Source: Stenotrophomonas sp. 610A2
GTDB lineage: Bacteria > Pseudomonadota > Gammaproteobacteria > Xanthomonadales > Xanthomonadaceae
Direction: 5' to 3'
Assembly: GCF_030549615.1 (NCBI RefSeq)
Contig: NZ_CP130832.1
Span: 3,286,001 to 3,350,000 of the forward strand
Length of the DNA stretch: 64,000 nucleotides
Numbering within the stretch: the stretch's first letter is position 1; each line of letters opens with the position of its first letter. Positions 1 to 9,900 of the stretch are shown one piece after another. A program made the translations under genes and the position numbers. The notes under the pieces are model-generated. The model was not told where the DNA came from. It saw only the letters and a list, made by a program, of their open reading frames with translations, and did no database searches.

Positions 1-227
1 GCGGCGCGGTTGTCGTGCAGCTCGCGGCCCTTGCGGCTGTCCAGGTGGGTGTAGAACACGAAACCACGCTCGTCGAAGGCCTTGAGCAGCACGGTGCGTG
101 CCGACGGCCGGCCATCAATGTCGGCGGTGGCGACGGTCATCGCGGTGGCATCCACCTCCTTGCCAGCCTTTGCCTCTTCAAACAATGCGGCGAAAGTAGA
201 TAGCGCTTCAGCGTAAAGATTGCTCAT
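1..227 (-). CDS. pdxH: Pyridoxamine 5'-phosphate oxidase, N-terminal part (partial)
   Basis: Only the first 75 or so codons lie in the window; the gene continues past the left edge. The start is ATG at 227. The reading begins [19 protein letters not shown] and continues with [18 protein letters not shown] and [13 protein letters not shown]. This is the FMN- and substrate-binding start of PdxH (R-x-V-L-L-K followed by F-x-T-x-x-x-S-x-K). The family oxidises pyridoxamine or pyridoxine 5'-phosphate to pyridoxal 5'-phosphate in the cytoplasm. It is divergent from the P-loop kinase gene, with about 42 bp between the starts, so both promoters must be compact or overlap. Confidence 0.9.
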   Translation of the reverse strand, partial: MSNLYAEALSTFAALFEEAKAGKEVDATAMTVATADIDGRPSARTVLLKAFDERGFVFYTHLDSRKGRELHDNRA

Positions 228-269
228 GGTCCTGCTTCTTAGGGCACGTGTTTGGGCTATTGTGGCGGC

Positions 270-1103
270 ATGTCCCCCGTTCCGCACAGTTTTTCCCAAC
301 GCCGCTTTGCGCCGGCACTGGTTGCACAGGCATTGGATGATGCACTGGCCAGTGCCGACGGTACGCCAGTACTGGCGATAAGCGGCGTGCAAGGCAGCGG
401 CAAATCCACGCTGGCGGCACAGGTGGTGGACCTGGCGCGCACGCGTGGCCTGTGTGCCGCAGCCGTTTCCATCGACGACACCTACCTGACCCGCGCCCAA
501 CGGCAGCGGCTCGCCGATCGCGTGCATCCCCTGCTTGCCACCCGCGGGCCACCGGGCACGCACGACCTGGCATTGGCGATGGCAACCCTGGATGCCGCCA
601 AGGCAGGGCAAGGTTTCCCGTTGCCGCGCTTCGACAAACTCGCCGACGAACGCGTCCCTGAATCACAGTGGAAGAAGATCGAACAGCCACTGGACCTTCT
701 GGTATTCGAGGGCTGGTTCCTGGGCACGCCAGCGGAAGACGACGCTGCGCTGCAGGTGCCATTGAATGCACTGGAGCGCGAGGCCGATGCCGATGGCCGT
801 TGGCGGCGCTGGTGCAACCAGGCGCTGGCCGAGCACTACCCCGGCCTGTGGCAACGCTTTGATCGGCTATGGATGCTGCAGCCACCAAGCTTCGCCGTGG
901 TACCGCATTGGCGCTGGCAGCAGGAACAGGCGCTACAACAGGCTTCACCCGGCCGCAGCAGCATGACCCGACCCCAGTTGGAGCGCTTCGTGCAGTTCTA
1001 CGAACGCATCAGCCGGCAGGCACTACGCACCCTGCCCGGCATTGCCGACCGGGTCATTGCCCTGGATGCGCAGCGGCAGCCGTTGCCAGACCAGCAGGGC
1101 TGA
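270..1103 (+). CDS. P-loop kinase, glycerate-kinase-like
   Basis: 277 residues from ATG 270; a TTG at 252 is also in frame but less likely. A Walker A motif [16 protein letters not shown] lies near residues 38-53, followed by [12 protein letters not shown] (a Walker-B-like DD) and [10 protein letters not shown]. This arrangement is typical of the D-glycerate 3-kinase/phosphoribulokinase-like group of P-loop kinases, cytoplasmic enzymes that phosphorylate small hydroxy acids or sugars. Family membership is well supported. The substrate (glycerate) is inferred only from family resemblance. The gene stands alone between divergent pdxH and convergent dodecin, so context does not help. Confidence 0.75.
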   Translation: MSPVPHSFSQRRFAPALVAQALDDALASADGTPVLAISGVQGSGKSTLAAQVVDLARTRGLCAAAVSIDDTYLTRAQRQRLADRVHPLLATRGPPGTHDLALAMATLDAAKAGQGFPLPRFDKLADERVPESQWKKIEQPLDLLVFEGWFLGTPAEDDAALQVPLNALEREADADGRWRRWCNQALAEHYPGLWQRFDRLWMLQPPSFAVVPHWRWQQEQALQQASPGRSSMTRPQLERFVQFYERISRQALRTLPGIADRVIALDAQRQPLPDQQG

Positions 1104-1213
1104 CGCACTCCCTTCAGCCGGAGTGGAAAAGCGAAACGGAACGATTCGACGGCGAAGGCGCCGCCGAACCGTTGTAGATGCATGCAGCGCTGAGTTCGGG
1201 GCGCAACGCGCGA

Positions 1214-1417
1214 TCACTGCACCAGGAAGGTGATCCGCAGGTTGACGCGCCACTCGATGATGTTGCCGTCGCCGTCGGTGACAACCTTGGTTTCGTTGAC
1301 CCACGCGCCCTGGATGCCCTTGACCGTCTCGGCCACCTTCTTGATGCCGCTGCGCACCGCATCCTCGACGCTGGTTTTGGAGGACGCGCTGACTTCAATG
1401 ATTTTCGCCACTGACAT
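1214..1417 (-). CDS. Dodecin family flavin-binding protein
   Basis: 67 residues from ATG 1417 (MSVAKIIEVSASSKTSVEDA). Dodecins are about 65-70 residues, form hollow dodecamers and store or buffer flavins in the cytoplasm. The order beta strand with AKIIEVSASS, helix with SVEDAVRSGIKKVAETVKGI, then GAWVNETK and the IIEWRVNLRITF strand matches the family. The Trp of GAWV is in the usual flavin-stacking position. Ten further in-frame codons upstream (from 1447) are probably untranslated. Transcription is convergent with the upstream kinase and divergent from aroKB. Confidence 0.88.
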   Translation of the reverse strand: MSVAKIIEVSASSKTSVEDAVRSGIKKVAETVKGIQGAWVNETKVVTDGDGNIIEWRVNLRITFLVQ

Positions 1418-1516
1418 GTCCAACTCCTTGGTTGCACCACGAACCATTCGTGGAACTGCCGAGCTTGGCTGCTACCGTGTTAAGGCACTGACACGAGGTG
1501 CTAGCATCTTCCCGCA

Positions 1517-3166
1517 ATGAATCCCGCCCCCAATCTCATCCTGGTCGGCCCCATGGGCGCCGGCAAAACCAGCATCGGCCGCCGCCTGGCCGAGCGCTTC
1601 GGGCTGGTGTTCGTGGATGCCGACCAGGCCATCGTCGAAGACGTGGGCTCCAGCATTCCCGCCATTTTCGAGAACGTCGGCGAAGCCGGCTTCCGTGCCC
1701 ACGAAAAACGGGTCCTGTCGCGCCTGCTGGAGGGCAGCGGCCAGCTGATCTCCACCGGCGGCGGCTGCGTGCTGGATCCGGACAACCGCCAGCGCATCCG
1801 CCAACAGGGCTTCGTGGTCTACCTGCGGGTCAGCGTGGCCTCGCAGCTGTCGCGGCTGCAGCGCGACAAGACCCGCCCGCTGCTGCAGCGCCCGGACCGC
1901 GAGCAGGTGCTGCACGCCATGGCCGCCATCCGCGACCCGCTGTACAGCGAGCTGGCCGACCTGATCATCGATACCGACCTCTACACCCCCGCCGATGCCA
2001 CCGCGCACACCGTGACCCGGCTTGCCGCGCAATGGCAGATTCTGGAACCGACCCGCATGACCGCTCCCACCCGCACCGTCGCCGTCGGCGGCGAACACCC
2101 CTACCAGATCCATATCGGCCCTGGCCTGTTGTCGCAGGCGCAGACACTGGTCGGTGCCATCCGTGGCCGCCACGTGCTGCTGGTCAGCGACGACACCGTT
2201 GCGCCGCTATACCTGGCCCAGGTACAGACCGCGCTGCTGGCAGCCCGCCCCGACCTGAAGATCGGCCAGCACATCATCCCGGCCGGCGAAGCCTCCAAGA
2301 CCCTGGACAACTTCGGCGGCGCGATCAATGCGCTGGCAAGCCTCGGCGCCACCCGCGACGCCTGCGTGTTGGCGCTGGGCGGCGGCGTGGTCGGTGACCT
2401 GGCCGGCTTTGCCGCGGCCTGCTGGATGCGCGGCGTGGACTGCGTGCAGCTGCCGACCACCTTGTTGTCGATGGTCGACTCCTCGGTCGGTGGCAAGACC
2501 GCGGTGGATATCCCGCAGGGCAAGAATCTGGTCGGCGCCTTCCACCCGCCGCGTGCCGTCGTCGCCGATACCGCTGCGCTGCGCACCCTGCCGGCGCGCG
2601 AGCTGCGTGCCGGCCTGGCCGAGGTGATCAAATACGGCGCCATCCGCGATCCGCTGTTCTTCCAGTGGCTGCAGGCCGAGCGCCAGGCCCTGCTGGCCGG
2701 CGATGACACTGCGCTGGCCCAGGCCATCGCCCGCAGCTGCGAGCACAAGGCCGAGATCGTCGAACGCGACCCGCTGGAGAAGGGTGAACGCGCCCTGCTC
2801 AACCTCGGCCATACCTTCGGCCATGCGATCGAGACCGCGCAGGGTTACGGCGCGCCGGGTAACGACAACCTCAATCATGGTGAGGCGGTAGCGGTCGGCA
2901 TGGTGCTGGCAGCCAAGCTGTCGGCGGCCCTGGGCATGGCCGATGTGGCAGATACCGAGGTACTGCGTGAGCTGCTGGAGGCTTACGGCCTGCCGACGGC
3001 TATCCCTGCCGGCCTGGATGCAGAGGCACTGCTTGGGCATATGCGGCTGGACAAGAAGAACATCGCCGGACGCCTGCGATTGGTGCTGTGGCGCGGCATC
3101 GGCAAGGCCGAGGTGGTGCCGGATGTGGATGAAGCTGCGGTGTTGGACGTGCTGCGGCTGGGCTGA
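1517..3166 (+). CDS. aroKB: Fused shikimate kinase / 3-dehydroquinate synthase (AroK-AroB)
   Basis: 549 residues in one uninterrupted frame. Residues 1-180 are shikimate kinase: P-loop [13 protein letters not shown] at 11-23, the shikimate-binding Asp in FVDADQAI, and STGGGCVLD. Residues 181-549 are 3-dehydroquinate synthase: [25 protein letters not shown] and [11 protein letters not shown] with the zinc-binding His. Both act in the cytoplasmic shikimate pathway (steps 5 and 2). The junction is [16 protein letters not shown]: an in-frame ATG at 2057 sits where a separate AroB would start, with no stop before it. One bifunctional protein is the simplest reading; internal initiation at 2057 could also give free AroB. 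No obvious Shine-Dalgarno precedes either ATG. Confidence 0.93.
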   Translation: MNPAPNLILVGPMGAGKTSIGRRLAERFGLVFVDADQAIVEDVGSSIPAIFENVGEAGFRAHEKRVLSRLLEGSGQLISTGGGCVLDPDNRQRIRQQGFVVYLRVSVASQLSRLQRDKTRPLLQRPDREQVLHAMAAIRDPLYSELADLIIDTDLYTPADATAHTVTRLAAQWQILEPTRMTAPTRTVAVGGEHPYQIHIGPGLLSQAQTLVGAIRGRHVLLVSDDTVAPLYLAQVQTALLAARPDLKIGQHIIPAGEASKTLDNFGGAINALASLGATRDACVLALGGGVVGDLAGFAAACWMRGVDCVQLPTTLLSMVDSSVGGKTAVDIPQGKNLVGAFHPPRAVVADTAALRTLPARELRAGLAEVIKYGAIRDPLFFQWLQAERQALLAGDDTALAQAIARSCEHKAEIVERDPLEKGERALLNLGHTFGHAIETAQGYGAPGNDNLNHGEAVAVGMVLAAKLSAALGMADVADTEVLRELLEAYGLPTAIPAGLDAEALLGHMRLDKKNIAGRLRLVLWRGIGKAEVVPDVDEAAVLDVLRLG

Positions 3167-3185
3167 GCGGCAAGTCAAAGGCTTA

Positions 3186-3303
3186 CCCCTCCCCAACCCT
3201 CCCCTGCTGCGCAAGGGAGGGGGCCGTCCACTGCGACCTGTCAGATCACGACCATGCCTGCTCTTCCCCCTCCCTTGCGCAGCAGGGGAGGGTTGGGGAG
3301 GGG
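3186..3303. repeat. Perfect 38-bp inverted repeat between aroKB and the WGR-like gene
   Basis: The left arm at 3186-3223 (beginning CCCCTCCCCAACCCTCCCC) is exactly complementary to the right arm at 3266-3303, with a 42-bp spacer. The stem could form a very stable hairpin in RNA. No T-tract follows, so it is not a classic terminator. Related CCCCTCCC...GGGAGGG segments occur at 43426-43456, 47722-47765 and 47854-47898, so it belongs to a dispersed repeat family distinct from the GTAG elements. Confidence 0.9.
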
Positions 3304-3365
3304 TAGCACTTCGCAGCAAACCCCAAAATCAGCCCAAAACCCGCACACCGGCTACAATCGCCGCC

Positions 3366-3617
3366 ATGCGCGTCCTACTGCAACAGCCGCCCAGCGGCAA
3401 AGAAGCCCCCCGCTACGTACAGCTTTCGCTGGTACCCGACCTGCTCGGCGGCTGGGAGCTGCTGCGTGAGAGCGGCCAGACCGGTGGCCGCATCCAGCTG
3501 CGCCGCGAGCTGTTCCTGCAGCACGAGGAAGCCATCCATGCCTTCGAAAAGGCCCGCGATGGCCAGATCAAGAAAGGCTTCCAGGTGATGTTCACCGCCG
3601 GCCAGCCCGCGCCCTGA
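3366..3617 (+). CDS. Small WGR-like domain protein
   Basis: 83 residues from ATG 3366. The pattern RYVQLSLVPDLLGGWELLRE, then TGGR, EEAIHAFEKA and KKGFQVMF matches the WGR domain fold, found in PARPs and in small free-standing bacterial proteins. The diagnostic W-G-R triplet is not conserved: the site reads RESGQTGGR. The function of free-standing bacterial WGR proteins is not known; nucleic-acid binding is possible. The gene follows the 38-bp inverted repeat and ends 60 bp before hemE on the same strand, so it may be cotranscribed with hemE. Confidence 0.72.
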   Translation: MRVLLQQPPSGKEAPRYVQLSLVPDLLGGWELLRESGQTGGRIQLRRELFLQHEEAIHAFEKARDGQIKKGFQVMFTAGQPAP

Positions 3618-3677
3618 ATCCCGCATTCCCTGCAGGTGCGCCGCAGCGCGCCTGCGGTTCTTACCCAGGAGTTCCAT

Positions 3678-4751
3678 GTGACCAGCCCACTTCGCAATGA
3701 CCGCTTCCTGCGCGCCCTGCGCCGCGAACCCGTGGACTACACCCCCGTCTGGCTGATGCGCCAGGCCGGCCGCTACCTGCCGGAATACCGCGCCACCCGC
3801 GCCCGCGCCGGCAGCTTCCTGGGCATGGCCAAGAACCCGGAGGTCGCCTGCGAAGTGACCCTGCAGCCGCTGGAACGCTTCGACCTGGATGCCGCCATCC
3901 TGTTCTCGGACATCCTCACCGTGCCGGACGCGATGGGCCTGGGCCTGTACTTCGTTGACGGCGAAGGCCCAAAGTTCAAGCACCCGGTGCGTGATGCCGC
4001 TGCGGTCGCCAAGCTGGCGGTACCGGACATGGAAACCGAGCTGCGCTACGTGATGGACGCAGTGCGCCTGATCCGCCGCGAGCTGGACGGCAAGGTGCCG
4101 CTGATCGGTTTCTCCGGCAGCCCGTGGACGCTGGCCTGCTACATGATCGAAGGCGGCGGCAGCAAGGATTTCGCCCGTATCAAGGCGATGGCGCTGAACG
4201 AACCCAAGGCCCTGCACCAGTTGCTGGAAGTGGTGACCGATGCGGTAATCGCCTACCTGTCGGCGCAGCGCGCGGCCGGTGCACAGGCACTGCAGGTGTT
4301 CGACACCTGGGGCGGCGTGCTCGGCCCGGCGATGTACCGTGAATTCTCGTTGCGTTACCTCAACCGCATCGCCAGCGAACTCAAGCGCGGCGACGGCGCC
4401 GAGCGCACCCCGCTGATCCTGTTCGGCAAGGGCACCGGCCAGTACGTGGCTGAGTTGGCCGCCAGCGGCGCTGAAGGCGTCGGCGTGGATTGGACCATCT
4501 CGCTGGAAGACGCTGCACGCGCAGCCGGCGGCAAGGTCGCACTGCAGGGCAACCTGGACCCGACCACGCTGTACGGCTCGCCTGATGCGATCACCCGCGA
4601 AGTCGGCAAGGTGCTGGAAAGCTACGCCGCCGGCAACGGCGGTTCGCGCGAAGGCCACGTGTTCAACCTTGGCCACGGCATGTCGCCGGACATGAACCCC
4701 GAGCACGTTGCGGTGCTGGTGGATGCGGTGCACCGCCTCAGCCGCCGCTGA
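3678..4751 (+). CDS. hemE: Uroporphyrinogen decarboxylase
   Basis: 357 residues from GTG 3678. An AGGAG at 3667-3671 spaces correctly to this GTG and decides the start over upstream codons. The enzyme removes four carboxyl groups from uroporphyrinogen III to give coproporphyrinogen III in cytoplasmic haem synthesis. Both family signatures are present: [12 protein letters not shown] near residues 27-38 and [16 protein letters not shown] near 143-158. The catalytic-region Asp in AAILFSDIL and [15 protein letters not shown] at the C terminus are also typical. A GC-rich stem-loop follows the stop. Confidence 0.97.
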   Translation: MTSPLRNDRFLRALRREPVDYTPVWLMRQAGRYLPEYRATRARAGSFLGMAKNPEVACEVTLQPLERFDLDAAILFSDILTVPDAMGLGLYFVDGEGPKFKHPVRDAAAVAKLAVPDMETELRYVMDAVRLIRRELDGKVPLIGFSGSPWTLACYMIEGGGSKDFARIKAMALNEPKALHQLLEVVTDAVIAYLSAQRAAGAQALQVFDTWGGVLGPAMYREFSLRYLNRIASELKRGDGAERTPLILFGKGTGQYVAELAASGAEGVGVDWTISLEDAARAAGGKVALQGNLDPTTLYGSPDAITREVGKVLESYAAGNGGSREGHVFNLGHGMSPDMNPEHVAVLVDAVHRLSRR

Positions 4752-4758
4752 GGTCTGA

Positions 4759-4792
4759 GGGCCCGGAAGCTTGACTTCAATCTTCCGGGCCC
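4759..4792 (+). terminator. Stem-loop after hemE (no T-tract)
   Basis: GGGCCCGGAAG (4759-4769) pairs perfectly with CTTCCGGGCCC (4782-4792) across a 12-nt loop. It begins 8 bp after the hemE stop. There is no run of T after the stem, so it may act as a 3'-end stabiliser or a Rho-linked end rather than an intrinsic terminator. Confidence 0.5.
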
Positions 4793-4826
4793 CAACGCTG
4801 GATGCCCGTCATCAGGCCCGCGCCCC

Positions 4827-5459
4827 ATGTACAAACGCTGCACCTCACTGCTGCTGGCAATCGTCATGCCGCTTGCGGCAAACGCCGCACCCGCCCCGCT
4901 GCAACTTGGCGAGGATGACTTCCCGACGCTGGCCGCGTTTCCTGAGGTCGCACAGCTGACCATCTTCAGCACCGCACCGCTGGACTTCCCCACCAGCTGC
5001 AAACAGATCCGCATTGCACGACTGGAAGAAATCGCGCCGCGCTGGCGGCCGTACATCACCCATCTTTCGCTCGACCGTTGCGGCACCGAGTCCGTCGGCA
5101 CCGATGCCATGCAGGACACCTCCTACGACGCCAGCGCCCAGATCAGGCCCGGATTGGTGACCCTGTACGGATTGCCGGTGACCGAGACCCGCGAAACGCT
5201 GGCCGAAATGTACGGCAACCGCACGTTGGTGCTTGCGGTTCCGCTGCAGAAGGCATTGGAGAAAATACGCCCGATCAGCGAGCGCAACTGTGCGCCGGTG
5301 GCGCGCAACAACCCCGGCATCCCGACCAACTGCAAGATGGAACGCATCGACGAGGACAGCTGGAGCATCACCATCGGTGAACTCAATTCCACCATCATGC
5401 TGAGCCGGAACCCTGACGATTCCGGATCAACCCTGTACACCATCGGCGGCGGCGACTGA
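4827..5459 (+). CDS. Secreted protein of unknown function
   Basis: 210 residues. The N terminus MYKRCTSLLLAIVMPLAANAA is a clear Sec signal peptide with probable cleavage after ANA, so the mature protein should be periplasmic or exported. The mature part has four cysteines (SCKQI, DRCGTE, RNCAPV, TNCKME) that could form two disulfides, and no motif I recognise. It lies between hemE and the MdtD-like exporter on the same strand. I found no good Shine-Dalgarno before the ATG. Function unknown. Confidence 0.7.
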   Translation: MYKRCTSLLLAIVMPLAANAAPAPLQLGEDDFPTLAAFPEVAQLTIFSTAPLDFPTSCKQIRIARLEEIAPRWRPYITHLSLDRCGTESVGTDAMQDTSYDASAQIRPGLVTLYGLPVTETRETLAEMYGNRTLVLAVPLQKALEKIRPISERNCAPVARNNPGIPTNCKMERIDEDSWSITIGELNSTIMLSRNPDDSGSTLYTIGGGD

Positions 5460-5523
5460 TCTACGCAACATCTGCACACGCATCGGAGGACAATGAGCGC
5501 CTGCTCCAGCGCGAGTCGTCTTG

Positions 5524-6945
5524 ATGCCCCCAGCTCCCCCCGTCCCGCAGCCCGCCAGTTCCGCCCAGAAACCGCTGCTATGGCTGGTATCGCTGGCCAT
5601 CTTCATGCAGATGCTGGACTCGACCATCGTCAACACGGCCTTGCCGGCGATGGCGCGCAGCCTGGGCGAGAGCCCGTTGCAGATGCAGTCGGTGGTGTTC
5701 AGCTATGCGCTGGCGGTGGCCACTTTCATCCCCGCATCGGGCTGGATCGCCGACCGCTTCGGCACCCGCCGCACCTTCCTCGCCGCAATCGTGTTGTTCA
5801 CCCTGGGCTCGCTGGCCTGCGCGCTGTCACCCACGCTGCAATGGCTGGTGGCCTCGCGCGTGCTGCAGGGCATCGGCGGGGCGATGTTGCTGCCGGTTGG
5901 CCGTCTGGCGGTAATGCGCTCGGTACCACGCGAGCAGTTCCTGTCGGCGATGAGCTTCATCGCCATTCCTGCGCTGATCGGGCCGCTGCTGGGCCCGACC
6001 CTGGGCGGTTGGCTGGTGGAAGTCGCCTCCTGGCATTGGATCTTCCTGATCAACCTGCCGATCGGCGTGATCGGCTTCATCGCTGCGTTGAAAATCATGC
6101 CCGACCACTACGGCCAGCGGAACCAGCGCTTCGACCTGCCCGGCTACCTGATGCTGGCATTCGGCATGATCGCCCTGTCGCTGGCATTGGATGGCGTCTC
6201 GGCAATCAACTCGGCGCATGCACTGGTGCTGCTGTTGGCGGTGGTCGGCATCGCTGCGCTGGCCGGCTACTGGCTGCACGCGGCCAGCGCGGCCAATGCG
6301 CTGTTCCCACTTAGCCTCTTCAAGGTGATCAGCTTCCGCATCGGCATCCTCGGCAATCTGTTCTCACGCATCGGCAGCGGTGCGATGCCCTTGCTGATTC
6401 CCTTGCTACTGCAGGTCGGCATGGGCCTGAGCCCGATGACCGCGGGCATGATGATGATTCCGGTGGCGCTGTCCGGCATGGCCGCAAAGCGCGCTGCCGT
6501 CAGCCTGGTTGAACGCTTCGGCTACCGCCGCATCCTGATGATCAATACGGTCTGCGTGGGCCTGGCGATGGCCAGCTTCGCTTTGATCACCGCCGAGCAG
6601 CCACTGTGGTTACGCCTCACCCAGCTGGCGATCTTTGGCGCGGTCAATTCGATGCAGTTCACCGTGATGAACACTGTCACCCTGCGTGACCTCGACATGC
6701 AGCAGGCCAGCAGCGGCAACAGCCTGCTGTCGATGGTGATGATGCTGGCCACAGGCTTTGGTGCAGCCACCGCCGGCAGCCTGCTGGCGGCGTTCGGCGA
6801 GCACCTGAGCGGTCATGGCGCGACCGCTGCGCTGCACGCCACCTTCCTCTGCGTTGGTGCGATCACGCTCAGTTCGACGCTGGTGTTCTGGCAGCTGCCC
6901 GACAACCGCCCGCACCCGCGTGCGGTCGAGGAAGTCGTCGAGTAA
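5524..6945 (+). CDS. mdtD: MFS multidrug exporter, DHA2/MdtD-like (14 TM family)
   Basis: About 473 residues with repeated hydrophobic segments. MLDSTIVNTALPAMARSLGE in TM1 and GWIADRFGTRRTF in loop 2-3 are hallmarks of drug:H+ antiporter family 2, and MdtD is the closest named relative I can suggest. It would export small toxic compounds across the inner membrane; the substrate is unknown. The start is uncertain: ATG 5524 (or TTG 5521) has no good Shine-Dalgarno, while a strong CGGAGGAC lies 31-38 bp upstream next to an ATG (5493) in another frame. The 3' end is convergent with the sensor kinase gene, 19 bp apart. Confidence 0.85.
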   Translation: MPPAPPVPQPASSAQKPLLWLVSLAIFMQMLDSTIVNTALPAMARSLGESPLQMQSVVFSYALAVATFIPASGWIADRFGTRRTFLAAIVLFTLGSLACALSPTLQWLVASRVLQGIGGAMLLPVGRLAVMRSVPREQFLSAMSFIAIPALIGPLLGPTLGGWLVEVASWHWIFLINLPIGVIGFIAALKIMPDHYGQRNQRFDLPGYLMLAFGMIALSLALDGVSAINSAHALVLLLAVVGIAALAGYWLHAASAANALFPLSLFKVISFRIGILGNLFSRIGSGAMPLLIPLLLQVGMGLSPMTAGMMMIPVALSGMAAKRAAVSLVERFGYRRILMINTVCVGLAMASFALITAEQPLWLRLTQLAIFGAVNSMQFTVMNTVTLRDLDMQQASSGNSLLSMVMMLATGFGAATAGSLLAAFGEHLSGHGATAALHATFLCVGAITLSSTLVFWQLPDNRPHPRAVEEVVE

Positions 6946-6964
6946 GTCCAGGCGAACCCAGCCC

Positions 6965-9900
6965 TCAATCGTGCGAGGACTGGGCCTGCGCGCGGCGCTG
7001 CGCTTCAAGCACGCCGGCAATGGCTTCCAGCAGCAACTGTGCGGTTACCGGCTTGCGCAGGAAATCGGCGAAGCCAGCCTCGCGCGCCTCTGGCTCGGCC
7101 TCGGCGTCGGAGCGCGCGGTCACTGCGATCAACGGCATTCCGTAGCCCATCACCTTCAATTGGCGGGCCAAGCCAAAGCCATCGATGCCGGGCAGATCCA
7201 GATCCAGCAAGGCCACATCGAATTCCTGGCTGGACAGTTCCGCGAGTGCGGCCAACCCATGCGCGGCGTGCACGACGCTATGCCCGTGTACTTCCAGCAG
7301 GCCACGAATCACCGCGGCGATGGTCGGATCATCCTCCACCAGCAACACACGCTGCGGCGGCAAGCTCATCCACGTGCTGGCCGCGGTTTCATCTTCCACC
7401 GACGTTGCAGGCACTTCCCAGGCCAGTGGCAGGTTGACGATGAAACAGGTGCCCTCGCCCAGGCTGCTTTCCACATCGATGCTGCCGCCCATGGCCACAC
7501 TCAGTTCATTGCAGATGGCCAGGCCCAGGCCGCTGCCACCATAGCGGGCAGCGGTACGCGCACCGTCGGCCTGCTCGAAGCGACGGAACAGCCGCTGCTG
7601 CTGCTCGGCACTGATGCCCGGGCCGGTGTCGCTGACCTCGAAGCACACACCCTTGCCGCCTTCCTGCAGGCGCACACGCAGACTCACCGAGCCACGACTG
7701 GTGAACTTGATCGCATTGCCGAGCAGGTTGAGCAGGATCTGCCGCAGGCGCATCACGTCGCCGGTCAGGCGCGTGCGCGGTGCTGCAGCGTTGTCGAATT
7801 CAAATGCCAGCCCGCGCCGCTGTGCCAGCGGCTCCATCAGGCCACGCACGTCTTCCAGCAGCTGCCGCAGTTCCAGCGGCTGGTTCTGCAGCTCCAACCG
7901 CCCAGCCTCGATACGGGCCAGGTCCAATGCGTCATTGACCAGCCGCAACAGGTGTTCGCCGGCGCGGCGGATGGACTGCGTATAGCCACGCTGACGCTCG
8001 TCCAGCGGAGTCGCCAGCAGCAGTTCACTCATGCCCAGCACACCGGTCATTGGCGTGCGTACTTCATGGCCCAATGTTGCAAGGAAGCGGGTCTTGGCCA
8101 GCGACGCCTGTTCGGCCAACTCCGCCTTGTGCCGCGCCAGCTGCCATTCATTGCGCCTGCGCAGGCGCCGCTGGTACAGCCAGGCACCGCTCAGCGTCAG
8201 CGCGATCACCAACAACAGCAGGGTCATCACTCCTGCTGGGCTGCGCGCCCACGGCGGTTGCACGCGGAATGCCAGCGTCTGTACCGGCGACCACACGTTG
8301 TCAGAGGTCGCGGCCTGGATCTCCAACTGGTAGCGGCCCGGCGGCAGTCGCGAGAACACGCGATCGCCGGTAGCACCTACATCCACCCAGTCCGGGTCAT
8401 AGCCGGCCAGGCGGAAGCGATAGGTATTGGTGGCCGAGTCGGCGAAGGACAGCAGCCGCGCGGCGATGAGCAGATCACGATCACCGTCGAGGATCTGCAG
8501 CGATGGCTCCTGGGTCAGGTCCTGTTCCTTGTCACCGCGGCGCACACTGACCCGCTCGATGATCAGCGGCGGCCGCCGCGTGGAGGGTTTGACCAACTCA
8601 GGGTCGAACAGCACCACGCCGTCAGGCGTGCCGCCAGCGAGCTGGCCACTGCTTGCCTGCACCAGCGTACGCCGCCGGAACTCCTGCCCCGGCAGGCCGT
8701 CATGCACGCCGTACAGGCGCACCGAACGGTTGGCCGGATCAATCCGGATCAGGCCACGTGCACTGATGGCCCATGCCACGCCTTCGGCATCAACCAGCAA
8801 GCCGGTCGCCGCCAACATCGGAAAGCCCTGCTCAACGCCGACGCGATCGAGCAGTGTCATGTGCTGCCCGTCCCATAGATAGCGATCCATCCGCCCCAGC
8901 CCGGCGATCCAGACCACGCCGGTATCGCTCACATTGAACGTGGACACCCGACCAGGCGGCCCACCCGGCAGCGGCGAGAACCTCGCGCTCTTGGCCTGCC
9001 AGGCATGCAGGCCGGTACCGCTGGCCAGCCACAGTTGATCGCCGGGGCCGCATTGCATGTCTTCCACCGAAGCTTCCGGCAGGCCCGCCTGACCCGGCTG
9101 CAAGTGCAGCAGCACATGGCCATCGGCGTCGCGCTGCTGCATGCCGCCGTCCTCGGAGTAAATCCAGATCCGGCCACCATCGCAACTGCGCACGATGTCG
9201 GCATCGCCAAGCATCGCCGCATCCTTGCCATCGCCGCTATGCCAACGCTGCACGCTGGCGTCGCGCGGGTCGTAGCGCACCAGCGCATCCAGGCTGCCAA
9301 TCCACACCCTGCCGCGCTTGTCCTCCACCAGAGACTGCGGCCAGTTGTTGCCGTCAACCGCGGTCAAGTGATGCTGCACATCACCGGTGCCCGGATCCAG
9401 GCGATCCAGCGCGCCGCGGGTACCCACCACCCAGATTCCGCCATTGGCTGACGCCGCCAGCGCCAAGGCATAGGGATTGCGCAGCGAGCTGGGATCGTCG
9501 AGATGCCGCGACAACACCGAGAACTGGCGCCAGCTCGGCGGCAGGTGCCACAGACCGGCATTGGTACTGGCGAACCACAGACCACCTTCGCGGTCTTCGT
9601 AAGCGCTGGACCAGTTGGGTTTGACCAGACCGCGCTCCTGCGAGCTGTACAGCGGCACATTGCGCACCACCGAGCTGCGGATCCGACCAAGTCCGGAACG
9701 GGTGTCCAGCCAGTAACTGCCATCGGCGGAGTACTGCAGCATGTTGAACACTTCGCCGGGGGCCGCGCCGGGCCAGTTGGCCGGCTCGAAGCGCCCGTCG
9801 GCATGGCGCACCACCACGCCTTCATTGCTGGCCACCCACAACCGGCCCTGCTTGTCGACCTTCAGTCCATTGATGCGCGGCGAAGGCAGTACCTCGCTGC

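Noticed and set aside
4771..4776. TTGACT as a -35 for the secreted unknown gene
   Set aside because: It lies in the loop of the hemE stem-loop and no -10 follows at proper spacing.
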